Position numbers and translations under genes: made by a program
Part shown: piece after piece, positions 27,771 to 35,776 of the stretch
Numbering within the stretch: the stretch's first letter is position 1
Layout of the letters: each line of letters opens with the position of its first letter
NCBI GenBank assembly: GCA_016288655.1
Contig: JAEEKX010000039.1
Coordinates: forward strand, 42,553-106,552
From: Bacteroidales bacterium
Lineage (GTDB): Bacteria; Bacteroidota; Bacteroidia; Bacteroidales; WCHB1-69
Direction of reading: 5' to 3'
Length of the DNA: 64,000 nucleotides
Notes under the pieces: generated by a model
What the model saw: only the letters and a program-made list of their open reading frames with translations
Told to the model about the DNA's origin: nothing
Databases searched by the model: none

Positions 27771-29864
27771 TCAAAACTTCTCCGACAAGGAAAAATAGCC
27801 CATATCACAAGTGATATGGCAGGGAATTTGATAGGCGGCACAAGAGTCTATCCAGCGTCGGGACTGATAGTTGCTATTGGTGCCGTCGAGAACGATTTGC
27901 TTGCAGTTAAAGCATTGCAAAAGTTTGTGCATGGGGATACGCGGATTGTCACGGAGAAGAATGACATCGACTTGCTTTGGGGGAGTGGAGGGATAGAGTC
28001 TTTGCCGACCAGAAAGCACGTACAGTTTGCGGTTCCCCAACTGGATGAAGTCGCCCATTTTGATGACGGCACCGCGGGCATAGGCCAAGGTGTCAAGTGG
28101 AATGAATGTGTGTGCTATCTTTTTCATTCTCAAGTGATTCTTGATATTGAAATCAAAGGATATCGGATCTTTTTCGGCCAAAGAATCGAGTAGGAGCGTT
28201 CCTTGTCCGCCATCGTTGAGCGTAACGGCGGTCATTTTGTTCATCGAATAGATGGTGATTTCACGAGAAGAAGTGGCCATAATTTTGCCGTAGCACAGGG
28301 TTATGGAAAATGCAAATAAAAGGCAGAGTGACAGGTATTTCAGCCATTTCTTTTTGTTGAAAAAAGTGAAAAAAATGGCGATGACTATGCCATAAATTAG
28401 CATCATCTGTAGGGAGGTGAGCGCGATATTTTCCGTCACGGAGCCCGGCAGGGACTCAATACCGTTGACAATGTTGTTCATCAGTCGGACCTCAAGGGTG
28501 AGCAACCCAGAAATCAATTTGGAAAATATTGGGATCCAAGATGTTATAAGCAAAACAACCCCTGTAACGACAATTCCAAACGACAAGGCGATAACGGAAA
28601 GGTTGGAGAGAAGGAAATAGTTGGGGAATTGTCCGAAGTAGTAGATGGATAGGGGAGAGGTGGCGAGTTGTGCGGCGATAGAGACGCAGGCCAACTCCCA
28701 GAAGTAGTTGATTATTTTGGACTTAGGTTGGAAGAGTGCAGAGATTTTGGGTTGAAAAACGACGATTCCGAAAACGGCGAGGTAACTCATTTGAAAGCCG
28801 ATTTCAAACAGTAGTAACGGATTAAATAACAATAAGATGAACATTGAGGCAAAGAGACTGTGAAAGACATTGGTAGAGCGATGCAGGAGTCCGCCCAAGA
28901 TAACGAAAGAGAACATGGTGGCCGCACGTTTGACCGAGGGCGCCAAGCCGGTGATGTGCGCATAGAACCAGATGGCCAAAAGGAGTATGACTGACTTGAG
29001 GATGCGAAGTTTGGGAGAAAGGTCCAGTGGTTTTAGTAAAAAGTTGATAATCATGAAGATGATGCCGAGGTGCATACCAGAAACGCAGAGAATGTGACTG
29101 ACACCGGCGGAGGCGTAGTGGGCCTTGAGTTCCGGTTCCATGGTTTCGTCGTCGCCGAGTAGTATGGCTGTAATTATAGAATACTCCGTTCCTTGCATTC
29201 CACCTTCTGCGAACAGTCGGGAGAATTTCTGTTGCAGTTGAGCCGCAAAAGTCCGTATGGGATTGGAAGGATAATGGTGAAGGAAGCGCCAATCTTCTGT
29301 AGGGGCGTATGCCGTAAAGAAGATGGACTTCCTCATCATATATTTTTGATTGTCAAAAGAGTATGGATTTTGAGGCGGGGTGATGGAAGAAAACTTCGTA
29401 TGCACGAGGAGCGCGTCGCCAGCACGCAGGGAGAGCGCGGCTTTTGATTTTTTCAAGTAAAGAAGTGATTGTATTTGGATGGGTCGTCCCTGTAAATCAG
29501 ATTCTATTTTTACCATTAATCGCACAGATTTCTCCCTTTCCGACGGTTTTTCGAGGATGCGCACTGTCCAGAAAGCATCATTTTTCAACCTATTTTGAAG
29601 TGTACACACACGTTCCGGAAAACAAAAAAAGTGCGTGGTTGAAACTCCCAAGAAAAAGGCAGAAATGAAGAGTCCCATGGTGGGCAAAATCCGGTTTCGG
29701 GATGCGACAACAAGTGCGAAGAGAGTGGAAAGGAGCAGCAATACAACCGCGATAACCCACGAAAACAAAGGGGTTGAAAAGGAAACGATTCCCTCGTAAG
29801 TGAGAAAAATACCCCATAGGAATGGGATGAGCAAACGGAGAATAGGGTAGTTGGATAGTTTCAT
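27771..29864 (-). CDS. comEC: ComEC/Rec2-family DNA-uptake channel
   Basis: Polytopic inner-membrane protein related to the channel carrying single-stranded DNA during transformation. The ATG at 29864 (MKLSNYPILRLLIPFLWGIF) is chosen over the track start because the -7 box at 29885-29892 lies between them; this gives 697 residues. The N-terminal DUF4131-like soluble part is followed by the competence domain with ILLGDDETMEPELKAHYASA and GVSHILCVSGMHLGIIFMII, then many membrane helices. The C-terminal beta-lactamase-like region (from about residue 545) lacks an HxHxDH metal motif. Whether the cell is competent cannot be judged. Confidence 0.93.
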   Translation of the reverse strand: MKLSNYPILRLLIPFLWGIFLTYEGIVSFSTPLFSWVIAVVLLLLSTLFALVVASRNRILPTMGLFISAFFLGVSTTHFFCFPERVCTLQNRLKNDAFWTVRILEKPSEREKSVRLMVKIESDLQGRPIQIQSLLYLKKSKAALSLRAGDALLVHTKFSSITPPQNPYSFDNQKYMMRKSIFFTAYAPTEDWRFLHHYPSNPIRTFAAQLQQKFSRLFAEGGMQGTEYSIITAILLGDDETMEPELKAHYASAGVSHILCVSGMHLGIIFMIINFLLKPLDLSPKLRILKSVILLLAIWFYAHITGLAPSVKRAATMFSFVILGGLLHRSTNVFHSLFASMFILLLFNPLLLFEIGFQMSYLAVFGIVVFQPKISALFQPKSKIINYFWELACVSIAAQLATSPLSIYYFGQFPNYFLLSNLSVIALSFGIVVTGVVLLITSWIPIFSKLISGLLTLEVRLMNNIVNGIESLPGSVTENIALTSLQMMLIYGIVIAIFFTFFNKKKWLKYLSLCLLFAFSITLCYGKIMATSSREITIYSMNKMTAVTLNDGGQGTLLLDSLAEKDPISFDFNIKNHLRMKKIAHTFIPLDTLAYARGAVIKMGDFIQLGNRKLYVLSGRQRLYPSTPPKQVDVILLRDNPRIPMHKLLQCFNCKQIVLDGTNSNYQSRRWIDSCAAYQIPCHITCDMGYFSLSEKF

Positions 29865-29884
29865 AAGTCTCTTTTTTCTTAGTA

Positions 29885-29892
29885 CAAAGATA
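29885..29892 (-). promoter_or_regulatory. comEC promoter -7 box
   Basis: Minus strand TATCTTTG, 20 bases before the ATG at 29864. It rules out the longer ORF-track start. Confidence 0.6.
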
Positions 29893-30091
29893 ATACACGA
29901 AAACAAGAAATGAAGAGGTGGAAGGAATGAAAAATAGGGGGTAAAAATGATAAAAAATGGTCATTTTAATGAATAAAATGGCTTTTTTTGCGTACAAAAA
30001 CACGAATATCAAGAATTTGCATGATTTTCACGTGAAAAAAGCAACTTTTGAGATTTTTAAATTTTTTGCTTAATTCAGTTAGAAAAAAATT

Positions 30092-30099
30092 TATTTTTG
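30092..30099 (+). promoter_or_regulatory. promoter -7 box of the LytTR regulator
   Basis: TATTTTTG, 27 bases before the ATG at 30127, with a TTG at 30066-30068 as possible -33 element. The surrounding 230-base gap to comEC is very AT-rich and holds no other feature I can support. Confidence 0.55.
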
Positions 30100-30126
30100 C
30101 ATACAATCTCATTAAAAATCAATTAT

Positions 30127-30930
30127 ATGAAAAAATTATCGTGCTCCATCTTTGTAGGCAGTAAAGGACTACAAGACGAATTAACCCAACGTATCAATCT
30201 TTTTGACGGCATAGACATCGTCAAAATCTTCAACAACAAAATCGAGATGATTGAGGAGATGAACCACAAGAAAACGGATATTTTCTTCATTAACATCGAT
30301 CAAGACAACATCAACGCCTTGGAGGTGATGAAGGTGATCCAACGCCCTGCCTTCACATTCGCCATCACAGCCAACAGACTCAGGATTTCGGAATTGCTCG
30401 ATAACGGATACTTCGACTATCTCACGCCTAAACTGGATCTTGAAGTCTTCTGTAAAAAAATTAGTAAGTTACTGAATATCAAGAATTCTTTGGATTCAGA
30501 AGTAACACTCTCGGTCAATGAGGCAGAAGCGACTTACCGCAAATCCAAAAAATCTTCCGTTCAACCCAACACCATTTTTCTCAAACATAAAAAAACACGT
30601 TGCAGAATGGCTTTGGAGGATATCGCACTGATTGTGAAAGCCGAGAAAGGAATCAAGGTTGAAACGGCGAAAGGTAGAACCGCCTACCATGACGCCACGC
30701 TGAAACAAATGTCTCAGGCATTGCCCAAGGAGATGTTCATCCGAATCAACAAATCCGCCATCGTGAATTTCAATAAAATCGAACGTGTCGAACAGAATGT
30801 GGTCCATATCTGTCGCCAAACACTTAACGTTTCCAGAATTTTCGCACCCGCTTTACGCAACATGATCCGAAAGTACTCCGTTGAACAAGGCAGCAGAAAA
30901 GCCAAGAAACTTTTAGCAGACCAGGGATAG
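30127..30930 (+). CDS. LytTR-family transcription regulator with degenerate receiver
   Basis: A 267-residue protein: a response-regulator-like N-terminal domain (about residues 1-118) and a C-terminal LytTR DNA-binding domain (about 160-258, with FIRINKSAIVNFNKIERVEQ, the family hallmark). In the receiver the expected phospho-acceptor Asp after DIFFI is Asn (DIFFINID, residue 56), and the first-strand acidic pair is missing, so it probably does not work by ordinary phosphorylation. No histidine kinase is adjacent. The start at 30127 fits the promoter; the ORF-track start lies upstream. Targets are unknown. Confidence 0.88.
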   Translation: MKKLSCSIFVGSKGLQDELTQRINLFDGIDIVKIFNNKIEMIEEMNHKKTDIFFINIDQDNINALEVMKVIQRPAFTFAITANRLRISELLDNGYFDYLTPKLDLEVFCKKISKLLNIKNSLDSEVTLSVNEAEATYRKSKKSSVQPNTIFLKHKKTRCRMALEDIALIVKAEKGIKVETAKGRTAYHDATLKQMSQALPKEMFIRINKSAIVNFNKIERVEQNVVHICRQTLNVSRIFAPALRNMIRKYSVEQGSRKAKKLLADQG

Positions 30931-31002
30931 AAATCCCTTAATCTGTTGGAAATCAGTGCGCATTTCAAAAACGTCGATTTTAGCGGCCTTCTAGAATTTT
31001 TT

Positions 31003-31024
31003 GGATTAGAAATCCGTTTTTTTC
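31003..31024 (+). terminator. terminator of the LytTR regulator gene
   Basis: Stem GGATT-AGA-AATCC followed by GTTTTTTTC on the plus strand, in the 147-base gap between the convergent regulator and mnmG. Confidence 0.6.
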
Positions 31025-31077
31025 ATTAGAACGTCTAAAAACGGATGCATTAAATTTCCTATTTGAAAATCAATCAG

Positions 31078-32964
31078 TTACGTCAGACTGGGGCGTTTTA
31101 GATAAACGAGAAGGGCTGAGATGTCCGCGGGGCTGACTCCACTGATCCTGGAGGCCTGTCCCAAACTCAGCGGGCGTATCTTTGTCATTTTTTCTCGTGC
31201 CTCTTTCGACAAAAAATTAAGCGCCGTATAATCAATGTCGGCTGGAATTTTCACGCCTTCTAAATTCTGCATGCGCTGTGCCAACTCTTTCTCTTTCTCA
31301 ATATAGGCGGCGTACTTGATTTCCGTCTCCGCATCCGTGATGTGAAGTTCCTGTGCACCATAACCGGAAAAGGTCTTTTGAAGCACCGGCAGATGTTGCA
31401 TCAAAGGTTTCAAGGCCACTTCGGGGCGACGTAAAAGGTTGTCGTACTTGACTTTCTGAGATATTTCGGGAGAGTTGATTGATCGAAGGAAATCGTTGAT
31501 TTCCGTAGGAGTGACTCCCGTTTGGGTGAGATAATGCACGATTTTGTCTTGGATGGCATATTTTTCCTGCATTTCTTCGTATCGCTGGTCGGAGATAAGT
31601 CCCAGTTGGTGAGCGATAGGGGAGAGGCGGCGGTCGGCATTGTCCTGGCGCAGCAGGATGCGATATTCCGCGCGTGAGGTAAACATTCTGTAAGGATCGC
31701 GGACTCCCTTGTTGATGAGGTCGTCAATGAGGACGCCGATGTAGGCCTGACTGCGCGACAGCACCAAAGGATCCTTCCCTTGGATGGAAAGTGCGGCGTT
31801 GATGCCAGCCATCAGTCCTTGGCAGGCGGCCTCCTCGTAGCCGGTTGTCCCGTTGACCTGCCCGGCGAGGTAGAGGTTGGCAATCACTTTCGACTCCAGG
31901 GTATAATGCAGCTGCGTGGGATCGAAATAGTCGTATTCGATGGCGTAGCCGGGTTTAAGCACCTCCGCATCCTCCAAGCCAGGGATATGATGGAGCGCAT
32001 CGACTTGGGCCTGCTCGGGAAGGGAGGAGGAGAAGCCGTTGAGATAATATTCGTGGGTGTTTCTGCCCTCGGGTTCCAGAAAGAGTTGGTGCCGTTCCTT
32101 GTCGGCGAAGCGGTCGAGTTTGTCTTCGATGGATGGGCAATAGCGGGGGCCGACGCCCTGGATCCTTCCCTGGAACATTGGAGAATACTGGAAGTGGGCA
32201 CGGAGGATTTCATGCACCTGGGGATTGGTGTAGGTGATGAAGCAGGGAAGTTGTTCTGTGAGGGGCGGGGTGGTGGAGAAGGAGAAGCGTCCGGGGATGT
32301 CGTCTCCAGGTTGCGGGGTCATGCGGTCGAAATGGACGGAGCGTCCATCGATGCGGACTGGGGTGCCGGTTTTGAGTTTATCGGTGCGGATGCCGAGGTC
32401 GCGGAGTTGGTCGGAGAGCAGGGGGGCGGCGGGTTCGCCGAGGCGACCTCCGGAGAAGTTGACCTCTCCGATGTGTATTCTGCCGTTGAGGTAGGTGCCG
32501 GCGGTGAGGATGACTTTACGGGCGCGAAGGGTCTTGCCCTCCTGGGTGACGACGCCAGCCGCATGGTTATCTTCCATGAAGACGGAGGTGACGAGGTCTT
32601 GTCGGAGGTGGAGGTTAGGTTGGTTTTCGAGCAGTTGTTTCCAGAAGAGGGAGAATTGTTGTTTGTCGCACTGGGCTCGGGGGCTCCACATGGCGGGTCC
32701 TTTGGAACTGTTGAGCATACGGAACTGGATCATGGTGTGGTCGGTGACGATGCCGGTCATTCCGCCCAGGGCGTCGATCTCGCGGACGATCTGTCCTTTG
32801 GCGATGCCGCCGATAGCGGGATTGCACGACATCTGCGCGACGAGGTATAGGTTGGAAGTGACGAGCATGGTGAGGGCGCCCATCTTGGCGGCTGCCATCG
32901 CCGCTTCGCATCCCGCGTGGCCCGCCCCGATCACCAAAACATCATAAATCTGCTCAGTTTTCAC
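31078..32964 (-). CDS. mnmG: tRNA uridine-5-carboxymethylaminomethyl modification enzyme MnmG
   Basis: FAD-dependent partner of MnmE that modifies U34 of several tRNAs. The 628-residue protein has normal length, the FAD motif [20 protein letters not shown], the adjacent [20 protein letters not shown] and later [12 protein letters not shown] and [17 protein letters not shown]. It lies 16 bases after ybeY in the same direction. mnmG (gidA) is a frequent neighbour of replication origins in other phyla, which has some bearing on the AT-rich spacer at 38.8-39.2 kb. Confidence 0.98.
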   Translation of the reverse strand: MKTEQIYDVLVIGAGHAGCEAAMAAAKMGALTMLVTSNLYLVAQMSCNPAIGGIAKGQIVREIDALGGMTGIVTDHTMIQFRMLNSSKGPAMWSPRAQCDKQQFSLFWKQLLENQPNLHLRQDLVTSVFMEDNHAAGVVTQEGKTLRARKVILTAGTYLNGRIHIGEVNFSGGRLGEPAAPLLSDQLRDLGIRTDKLKTGTPVRIDGRSVHFDRMTPQPGDDIPGRFSFSTTPPLTEQLPCFITYTNPQVHEILRAHFQYSPMFQGRIQGVGPRYCPSIEDKLDRFADKERHQLFLEPEGRNTHEYYLNGFSSSLPEQAQVDALHHIPGLEDAEVLKPGYAIEYDYFDPTQLHYTLESKVIANLYLAGQVNGTTGYEEAACQGLMAGINAALSIQGKDPLVLSRSQAYIGVLIDDLINKGVRDPYRMFTSRAEYRILLRQDNADRRLSPIAHQLGLISDQRYEEMQEKYAIQDKIVHYLTQTGVTPTEINDFLRSINSPEISQKVKYDNLLRRPEVALKPLMQHLPVLQKTFSGYGAQELHITDAETEIKYAAYIEKEKELAQRMQNLEGVKIPADIDYTALNFLSKEAREKMTKIRPLSLGQASRISGVSPADISALLVYLKRPSLT

Positions 32965-32980
32965 GTGAAAAATTTATAAC

Positions 32981-33421
32981 TTACTGATTTTTAATATTTT
33001 GTAACTTCATTTTTTGATAAAGTCCGATGGCAAATTCCTCTTTGGAACGCATCACCTTGGACTCTTTCTCGCTCTTATCGCCATACCCGCAAAGGTGTAA
33101 CAACCCGTGGGCCAGTACCCGCACCAACTCCTGCTCAAAGGGAACCTGAAAAATGCCGGCGTTCTCCCGCACCCGCTCCACGCTAATATAGATGTCTCCA
33201 TTCAAGACATTCCCCTCCACATAATCGAAGGTGATGATGTCGGTGAGCGTGTCGTGCTGCAGGTATTGCCGATTGATCTCCAAAAGATAGCAGTCGTCGC
33301 AAAATATGTAACTGATGTCGCCGAGTTTTTTCCCTTCGGAAAGGGCCAGGGCGCGCAGCCAAGACTTGTAGAACAGCCGATGCTGAAAATTGAATTTCGT
33401 CTCCAAGTGAAATAGAACCAT
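32981..33421 (-). CDS. ybeY: endoribonuclease YbeY (rRNA maturation factor)
   Basis: Zinc-dependent endoribonuclease for 16S rRNA 3'-end maturation and ribosome quality control. The 146-residue protein has DIITFDYVEGNVLNGDIYIS and the metal site HGLLHLCGYGDKS. The first two histidines (105 and 109) are present, but the position normally occupied by the third His is Asp115; I recall this substitution from other Bacteroidota YbeY proteins, so it is probably still a ligand. It has its own promoter and is followed closely by mnmG. Confidence 0.93.
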   Translation of the reverse strand: MVLFHLETKFNFQHRLFYKSWLRALALSEGKKLGDISYIFCDDCYLLEINRQYLQHDTLTDIITFDYVEGNVLNGDIYISVERVRENAGIFQVPFEQELVRVLAHGLLHLCGYGDKSEKESKVMRSKEEFAIGLYQKMKLQNIKNQ

Positions 33422-33441
33422 CGTTTTACAAAATTTGGGTG

Positions 33442-33449
33442 CAAAAGTA
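33442..33449 (-). promoter_or_regulatory. ybeY-mnmG promoter -7 box
   Basis: Minus strand TACTTTTG, 20 bases before the ybeY ATG. Confidence 0.55.
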
Positions 33450-33491
33450 CGGAAAAAAAGAAAAAACAGACCGCAAACCGAAAATTTGATG

Positions 33492-33499
33492 TATTTTTG
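33492..33499 (+). promoter_or_regulatory. tRNA-Arg promoter -7 box
   Basis: TATTTTTG, 10 bases before the first base of tRNA-Arg; TTTG at about 33485 is too close to be a regular -33 element. Confidence 0.55.
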
Positions 33500-33509
33500 C
33501 CGCCGGTTT

Positions 33510-33581
33510 GGCCTTGTAGTTCAATGGATAGAACGGAAGTTTCCTAAACTTTAGATTCGGGTTCGATTCCCGGCGGGGCTA
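33510..33581 (+). tRNA. tRNA-Arg (anticodon CCT)
   Basis: A complete 72-base cloverleaf folded by eye. The acceptor GGCCTTG pairs with CGGGGCT (three G-T wobbles, discriminator A), the D stem is GTTC/GAAC, the anticodon stem GAAGT/ACTTT encloses TTCCTAA with anticodon CCT at positions 34-36, and the T arm is TCGGG-TTCGATT-CCCGG. It reads the AGG codon. CCA is not encoded (the next bases are CAA). Confidence 0.93.
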
Positions 33582-33588
33582 CAATCCT

Positions 33589-34122
33589 TTACCTTGGTTG
33601 GTTTTCCTGTAACTGTCCGCACTCCCGCAAAGCATCAAGGAGCGAGTCAACCGTCAGGTTTTCTCCCTTGACTGTTAGATGCGCCTTGGAATAATATCGC
33701 TCCCTAACCTTCAAATTATTAAAAACATAATCGGTTAGTTGCTCGGGTGTCATGCCATCGGTGAGCGGTCGGGGCTGCCGAGCACATGCCAATCTGTTGC
33801 AGAGTGAAACTGGGGAGAGTTGGATATAAACAGAGAATGCGGCCTGGTTGATCCTCTCCATCGCGCCGGCACGACAAGGGGTGCCTCCACCCGTGGCAAT
33901 TACGACGCCTTCCTGCTTCAACACTTCCTCTAGAACCACATTTTCGCATATCCTGAAGGCATTTTCCCCATATTTTTTAAAAAAATCGGGGATGGAGAGA
34001 TGGAATTTCTGTTCAAAAAGTCGGTCGGTATCGTAAAATTCGCAGCCCAATCGTGCCGACAGGCGCTTTCCCATTCTGCTCTTTCCAGCACCAGAAAATC
34101 CGACCAAAACGATTGTTTTCAT
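33589..34122 (-). CDS. aroK: shikimate kinase
   Basis: Phosphorylates shikimate at the 3-hydroxyl in the chorismate pathway. The ATG at 34122 gives a 177-residue protein beginning MKTIVLVGFSGAGKSRMGKR, containing Walker A; the track start adds 11 residues from the terminator of the neighbouring tRNA. The substrate-binding and lid regions are visible as FYDTDRLFEQKFHLSI, ATGGGTPCRAG and RQPRPLTDG. It lies downstream of tRNA-Cys on the minus strand, separated by a terminator hairpin; no clear promoter of its own is seen. Confidence 0.94.
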   Translation of the reverse strand: MKTIVLVGFSGAGKSRMGKRLSARLGCEFYDTDRLFEQKFHLSIPDFFKKYGENAFRICENVVLEEVLKQEGVVIATGGGTPCRAGAMERINQAAFSVYIQLSPVSLCNRLACARQPRPLTDGMTPEQLTDYVFNNLKVRERYYSKAHLTVKGENLTVDSLLDALRECGQLQENQPR

Positions 34123-34126
34123 ACCT

Positions 34127-34161
34127 ACAAAAAAACCTATTGCATTCACATACAATAGGTT
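34127..34161 (-). terminator. terminator after tRNA-Cys
   Basis: Minus strand AACCTATTG, ten-base loop, CAATAGGTT, then a T run (TTTTTTTG). It lies between tRNA-Cys and aroK, so aroK transcription would need read-through or an unseen promoter. Confidence 0.7.
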
Positions 34162-34168
34162 ACTTTAG

Positions 34169-34239
34169 AGGTCACGAGCAGAGTCGCACTGCTTTAACTG
34201 GTTTTGCAGACCAGCGCCTGACTGTTCGGCCACATGACC
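34169..34239 (-). tRNA. tRNA-Cys (anticodon GCA)
   Basis: A 71-base cloverleaf on the minus strand. The acceptor GGTCATG pairs with CGTGACC and the discriminator is T, as expected for tRNA-Cys. The anticodon arm is CTGGT-CTGCAAA-ACCAG, giving GCA. CCA is not encoded. Confidence 0.93.
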
Positions 34240-34249
34240 TTTCACGCTG

Positions 34250-34257
34250 CAAAAATA
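34250..34257 (-). promoter_or_regulatory. tRNA-Cys promoter -7 box
   Basis: Minus strand TATTTTTG, 10 bases before the tRNA, the same spacing as at tRNA-Arg. Confidence 0.55.
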
Positions 34258-34328
34258 CGAAAATTTTTGATATAAAACCATTTGTCTAAAAAAATTTTTC
34301 ACAACCCAAGAAAAAACAAAAAAAATTG

Positions 34329-34336
34329 TATTTTTG
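34329..34336 (+). promoter_or_regulatory. promoter -7 box of the Cys-rich lipoprotein
   Basis: TATTTTTG, 35 bases before the ATG at 34372. It shows that the longer ORF-track start (34282) is wrong. Confidence 0.6.
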
Positions 34337-34371
34337 CACCTCGAAATTTGTTTCACAAAAAAATAAAAAAA

Positions 34372-34770
34372 ATGAAAAAATTAATGATGCTTTTGATTGC
34401 TTGCTGTCTGGTTTTCAGCGCTTGCAACAACGAACAGAACACTGAAAACAAAGATCAGCAAAACGCTCAAGAGCCGCAGAAGACTGAACAAACCTGCAAT
34501 AAACAAGCCGATGAGGGTTGCTGCCAAGGCGAAAAGAAATGCGAATGCCCCGACGCCGCCTGCAAAGAAAACTGCTGCAAGGATTGCAAATGTGAAAAAT
34601 GTCCTTGCCAGTGCAAAGAAGGCGAGAAGTGCTGCAAGAACGCATGCGACAGCCAAAAGTGCGACGGTAAGGATTGCCAGTGCAAAGAGGGTAAGGATTG
34701 CACCTGCGAGAACTGCAAAGGCAAGACCTGCAAAAATGCTTGCGAAAAATCTTGCGAAAAGACGAAATAG
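34372..34770 (+). CDS. Cys-rich, metallothionein-like lipoprotein
   Basis: A 132-residue protein with a lipoprotein signal peptide (MKKLMMLLIACCLVFSAC). After the lipidated Cys a 24-residue Asn/Gln/Glu-rich spacer leads into about 90 residues carrying 25 further cysteines in CC, CxC and CxxC patterns, spaced by Lys, Asp and Glu (for example CKCEKCPCQCKEGEKCC). No aromatic residue occurs in the mature part. Such composition suggests metal-thiolate binding, as in metallothioneins, but tethered to a membrane; this is inference. The gene sits alone between tRNA-Cys (divergent) and tRNA-Thr, with its own promoter and a hairpin after it. No family is recognised. Confidence 0.85.
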   Translation: MKKLMMLLIACCLVFSACNNEQNTENKDQQNAQEPQKTEQTCNKQADEGCCQGEKKCECPDAACKENCCKDCKCEKCPCQCKEGEKCCKNACDSQKCDGKDCQCKEGKDCTCENCKGKTCKNACEKSCEKTK

Positions 34771-34791
34771 TTCTTTCACTTACTATCATCT

Positions 34792-34815
34792 AAAGGTTGC
34801 TTAGTCAACCTTTTT
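34792..34815 (+). terminator. hairpin with U-run between the Cys-rich lipoprotein and tRNA-Thr
   Basis: AAAGGTTG-CTTAGT-CAACCTTT followed by TT, ending one base before tRNA-Thr. It could terminate the lipoprotein message or be a 5' leader of the tRNA transcript. Confidence 0.55.
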
Positions 34816-34816
34816 A

Positions 34817-34889
<73 letters not shown>

Positions 34890-34911
34890 CTTTTTTTTTA
34901 TCTTTTTTTTA

Positions 34912-35703
34912 ATGGAAGATCCTCGTACAGAAGCATTTAAGCGCCTATTGGACATCATGGACGAACTTCGCGTGAAGTGTCCGTGGGATAGCAAACAAAC
35001 CTTCGAAACCCTCCGCTGCCTCACCATCGAAGAGACTTACGAACTGACCGACGCCATCATCGAGCATAAACCGGACGAGATGCGCGGGGAATTAGGAGAC
35101 CTGATGCTGCACTTGGTCTTCTATGCCAAGATTGCCGACGAAAAAGGACTTTTCAACATTACCGACGTACTGAACGGCATCTGCGAAAAACTGATTCGCC
35201 GCCATCCTCACATTTTCGGCACAGAACACGTGAACGATGCGGAAGACGTGAAGATAAACTGGGAAAAGATCAAGTTGAAAGAGGGAAACCGCTCCGTGCT
35301 GGGTGGAGTTCCCAATTCGTTACCTGCCATGGTCAAGGCCTACCGAATCCAAGACAAAGCCCATGGTGTCGGATTCGACTGGGACAACGGCGAACAAGTT
35401 TGGGAAAAAGTGGAAGAGGAAATGGCCGAGTTCAAAGCCGAGATGAATCACGACACACCAAATCGGGAGGAGGAGTTCGGCGACCTACTTTTCGCACTCA
35501 TCAACTACGCTAGACACAACAACATACACCCCGAGGATGCTCTCGAAAAGACCAACAAAAAGTTCATCGCCCGCTTCAAATTCATGGAGGAGAAGGCCAA
35601 ACAACAAGGCAAAAGTATTGCCGCATTGAATTTGGATGAAATGGAAGTTTTATGGCAGAGTGCAAAGCAGGAATTGGCTCACCAACACACTAAGGAATCC
35701 TAA
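34912..35703 (+). CDS. mazG: nucleoside triphosphate pyrophosphohydrolase MazG
   Basis: Hydrolyses nucleoside triphosphates to monophosphates and pyrophosphate, a house-cleaning role. The 263-residue protein has two MazG repeats; the first carries CPWDSKQTFETLRCLTIEET and GELGDLMLHLVFY with the acidic metal-binding residues, the second EEMAEFKAEM and EEEFGDLLFALINYAR. It starts 22 bases after tRNA-Thr across a T-rich tract. Confidence 0.96.
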   Translation: MEDPRTEAFKRLLDIMDELRVKCPWDSKQTFETLRCLTIEETYELTDAIIEHKPDEMRGELGDLMLHLVFYAKIADEKGLFNITDVLNGICEKLIRRHPHIFGTEHVNDAEDVKINWEKIKLKEGNRSVLGGVPNSLPAMVKAYRIQDKAHGVGFDWDNGEQVWEKVEEEMAEFKAEMNHDTPNREEEFGDLLFALINYARHNNIHPEDALEKTNKKFIARFKFMEEKAKQQGKSIAALNLDEMEVLWQSAKQELAHQHTKES

Positions 35704-35776
35704 TCTTCCATCTTTTCTATACTTTGAAGACGAAAGCGACGTTTAAAAAGAGTGATTTCTTTGGAATTTATTGATT

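Noticed and set aside
34381-34779. Cys/Ala-rich frames opposite and out of frame with the Cys-rich lipoprotein
   Set aside because: Repeated Lys-Cys codons leave several frames open; only one has a promoter-proximal start and lipobox.
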